This document shows, one piece after another, positions 8,401 through 9,803 of a stretch of 9,803 bases of DNA; positions within the stretch are counted from its first letter, which is position 1; each line of letters opens with the position of its first letter. Below the pieces are notes generated by a model. That model was not told the DNA's origin and did no database searches. It saw only the letters and a list, made by a program, of their open reading frames with translations. Both the position numbers and the translations under genes were made by a program. The stretch lies in NCBI GenBank assembly GCA_024277835.1, contig JAJRUK010000095.1, positions 1 through 9,803 on the forward strand, written 5' to 3'. The stretch is from Planctomycetota bacterium (GTDB lineage: Bacteria > Planctomycetota > Phycisphaerae > UBA1845).

Positions 8401-9803
8401 CGCACCGTCTGTCGCCCGAAGCACCGCCACGAAAAAATCCGCCCGATTGTAGTAAGGCACCCAGAGCTGATCTGCCACAGCGATCGGTGTCGATCGAAAG
8501 CGAACGCTCCCCAACAGGTCTTGCGCATGGGCAGTTCGACCTCGCGCCCACCGAACCTCGCCCGTCACGGCATCCAGCGCAACGAGTCGCGTCCCCGAAG
8601 CTCGAACCACAGGCCCTGCAGGACCAACGATCGCGGCTTGCTCCGCGACAACCTCAGGCGAAACCTCGTCAATATCCCGGTAAACGCCCTCGCCGCTCGA
8701 CTCAACAACAAACACAAGCCCCGACGCCGCCCCCACAAGGTTTGCCGCCGGATCAACCTCCGCCGTCGCTGCATAACGCAACCATTTCATCGGAAGCCAC
8801 TGCCGGGCAGAAACAACACTGCCCTCCGCATCAACCTCCGCAATCCCCGTCTTCACATCCCAGAGCGTCGATAGATCATCCGATAGGAGCGCCCGACATC
8901 CGCCAGGACGTCGAACGAAAATCTTGTCGCCAGCAATCGCAAACTGCTTCTCTACAAGAAGAGGTCGATCGCCCGTATCCTCATCCCGCAAACGTCGCCA
9001 GAAATTCGTCGTCGTCCCCGGAAGCGCATGGTTCCAGGGCGTAGACGCAAGCAAGGTCGGTCGCAGCATGTCATCCGTAACGGTCCCCGGCTCGTCATCC
9101 TCCGCAGCGCCAAGCTGCGCAAACCACGTCGGAAGCTCCGCCTCAGAAAGACCGTCACCGCCGTACGACCGAAGCGCCTCGGCCGCATCCGCGCGTCGCC
9201 CCAGCATCGAAAAAGCAGCCGCCAACTTCGCATAAAGTCGAAGTCGCGGCACATCAGAATCAGGGACCACCGATTGCACCGCGGTCAACCAGACGATCGC
9301 CTCCGACGGACGTCCCTCATCCAGCGCCCACGACGCAAGCAACTCGGCTGCATCATCTCCCGAACTCGTCAGAAGATAGTGTTCCGCAACCCGACGAACA
9401 CCCGCTCGATCGCCAGCCTTGCGGCTACGGTCATAAACGCCACGCGCCTGCCCATCAAACAGCGTGCGATAAGCGCGAAGTCCCGCCGCCGGAAACGAAG
9501 CCAACTTCCGAGTCGCATACCATCGTGCAGATTCATAAAGCGCGACCCCGCTCGCGCCGTCTTCATCGATTTCAACAAGCGACCCCGCGGAATCATCGAC
9601 GATGCGCTGCAACGAATCGATCGCCAGCTTCCAGTCGGCGCGCTCGACCGCTTCCTTCGCAGTGGACATGAGGTTTGCAAGCTCGGGCGATGTTTCGATC
9701 ACGATCCCGAGCGGCTCAACCTTGTTTCGCCCGCGCTGCAACCCGATGACGCCAGGCCTTTGAATCTGAACTTGCCCGACCAACGCAATCGCAAGCAGCA
9801 TCA
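5410..9803 (-). CDS. Large exported TPR-like / double PQQ beta-propeller repeat protein (5' end probably cut)
   Basis: The frame is open to the window edge. The first visible ATG is at 9801 and starts with a hydrophobic stretch (MLLAIALVG) that looks like the middle of a signal peptide lacking its positive n-region, so the true start may lie outside. Numbering from that ATG gives 1463 aa. Residues about 45-230 are helical, TPR-like, with phrases such as AAELLASWALDEGRPSEAIVWL. Residues about 285-690 form a first propeller with PQQ-type blade ends (GEVRWARG 415-421, HTLRWASRY, GSFRWSSV, GEVLWETEL). Residues about 690-1005 are helical again. Residues about 1015-1455 form a second propeller (GGVLWKAEL 1071-1079, GRRLWARRY, GSTVWERDL, GKDLWRIEL, GEQLWFRDD). 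No CxxCH haem motif is present, so a BamB-like scaffold or binding role fits better than a quinoprotein dehydrogenase. The ligand is unknown. It probably acts beyond the inner membrane. It ends in TGA at 5412-5410, overlapping the next start. Confidence 0.88.
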   Translation of the reverse strand, partial: MLLAIALVGQVQIQRPGVIGLQRGRNKVEPLGIVIETSPELANLMSTAKEAVERADWKLAIDSLQRIVDDSAGSLVEIDEDGASGVALYESARWYATRKLASFPAAGLRAYRTLFDGQARGVYDRSRKAGDRAGVRRVAEHYLLTSSGDDAAELLASWALDEGRPSEAIVWLTAVQSVVPDSDVPRLRLYAKLAAAFSMLGRRADAAEALRSYGGDGLSEAELPTWFAQLGAAEDDEPGTVTDDMLRPTLLASTPWNHALPGTTTNFWRRLRDEDTGDRPLLVEKQFAIAGDKIFVRRPGGCRALLSDDLSTLWDVKTGIAEVDAEGSVVSARQWLPMKWLRYAATAEVDPAANLVGAASGLVFVVESSGEGVYRDIDEVSPEVVAEQAAIVGPAGPVVRASGTRLVALDAVTGEVRWARGRTAHAQDLLGSVRFRSTPIAVADQLWVPYYNRADFFVAVLRATDGALLANVLLGSVNDARRTGNLLAPMRYGDGVVYIPSGVGVLFAVDARDHTLRWASRYKSTDDGDVDGTSSGWISQAPVILGDTVVIASSDSTALTALSAVTGSFRWSSVVDGASYIIDAAGERIWVGGRKVAAIGVGDGEVLWETELATVATGQGVRTGGMLNLPVADGLLVIDAATGAEVEKFELPEAMFPLGHIERIGPSLVSFDPSSVRRYPDLDKVFEVASRAVARNNRDVRASAQLAWATLLRGDAKGADAIASATESWVSDADDGGDYARSLSRVRLEALFALADASGSAGGDILARLDEVCDATLSQRDQLRCRVKISELYASSGDYVKSHRSLFDFGLSAAAEDSLSGDGLVRLSMRRDLASHLHAIRKKMRPKDLSTIESAALTRVDALVGKLRGDGGIELVRELQRFVDLWDDGLVGQRCLLGLADDAVARRKYERGEQYLGEVMHMSGGVQESISARLRLCSLYGESIEDVPELLVPCLSELDRQYGSMPVPAEFYRGRGTDASSRELVGEWVRKMRSLIPTSVLEVYGTGGDRFSSDSGSQLHLTGERAWSHNMQSGTQPRIVRMRPAGGPANGDRVVLFSGEAELECIDAARGGVLWKAELTLPRKASEVQRRARRSYVESNPRFAVLDGQTLVVNAGDAIFGVGMITGRRLWARRYDVRLGAQIAPYRDGAMAGGDGYVAALPRDGYLSLLRARDGSTVWERDLRGEAVRRVWMAGDRIVTADAAMARAHVFDRADGRLVRRAIFDQPNPGTEVVSLVTTGGVLCGPAADGASAGVVGIDLRSGKDLWRIELSKPVGHVFEVAPGHLGIGMLGGEMKVIDVATGEVLLEYEVPQGRATMAGAYFEGSIILAVETLRGSPRVPTLIALDIATGEQLWFRDDIVAVPSISEGLPIMGGVLPAFVQFQETKIVKGKRAQRRSQTSLAFLDPRTGTTLGEKVPLRGALSNNRVEVDLAIHGEFAILGTSRDMRAFRIERNRGGGDGGL

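Noticed and set aside
5410..9803. Propeller gene as a PQQ-dependent alcohol or glucose dehydrogenase
   Set aside because: There is no CxxCH cytochrome motif and no vicinal cysteine pair. Blade motifs are spread over two zones with helical repeats between, unlike the single eight-bladed enzyme.

Overview
The window holds one run of five genes, all on the minus strand, so biologically it reads from right to left. The sequence is moderately GC-rich, tightly packed, and shows no tRNA, rRNA, CRISPR array, insertion sequence or integrase. The combination suggests a planctomycete (phylum Planctomycetota, possibly class Phycisphaerae). The pointers are a MoxR ATPase, DUF58 and BatA-type VWA triad, a toroid-repeat protein with the characteristic LQLP...LPI.QR tail, and a giant exported PQQ-propeller protein carrying TPR-like helices. 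This assignment rests on remembered family traits, not on a database search.

Layout in transcription order. (1) 9803-5410: a very large protein (at least 1463 aa) with an N-terminal helical repeat segment, a PQQ-like beta-propeller, a second helical segment and a second propeller. Its 5' end is probably cut by the window edge. (2) 5410-4313: an exported squalene-cyclase/prenyltransferase-like alpha-toroid repeat protein, coupled to gene 1 by a TGATG stop/start overlap. (3) 4249-3170: a MoxR-family AAA+ ATPase with all nucleotide-binding motifs, preceded by the only gap above 60 bp and by a clear Shine-Dalgarno sequence. (4) 3201-2281: a DUF58 protein with an intact MIDAS motif, overlapping the MoxR gene by 32 nt. 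(5) 2245-140: a BatA-like membrane protein with two N-terminal membrane segments, a VWA domain and a GATase1-like domain.

A likely working model, by analogy with MoxR-VWA systems in general, is that the MoxR ATPase acts on the cytoplasmic DUF58 protein and the membrane-anchored BatA-like VWA protein as a chaperone or activation module. The two exported repeat proteins would be envelope scaffolds or clients encoded upstream in the same transcription unit. This is inference.

The most notable observation is at the left edge. The BatA-like frame is stopped by a TAG at 142-140, but the same frame stays open for the remaining 46 codons to the window edge. It encodes what looks like the missing C-terminal end of the family: a short linker, then a Glu-Leu-Trp-Arg motif leading into a membrane helix. 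This is either a nonsense mutation or sequence error (one base from CAG), a read-through amber codon, or a fortuitous adjacent gene. A second point of interest is a dense run of G-tracts in the coding strand of the BatA-like gene (1577-1538). It encodes a Gly/Ser linker inside the VWA domain and has G-quadruplex potential.
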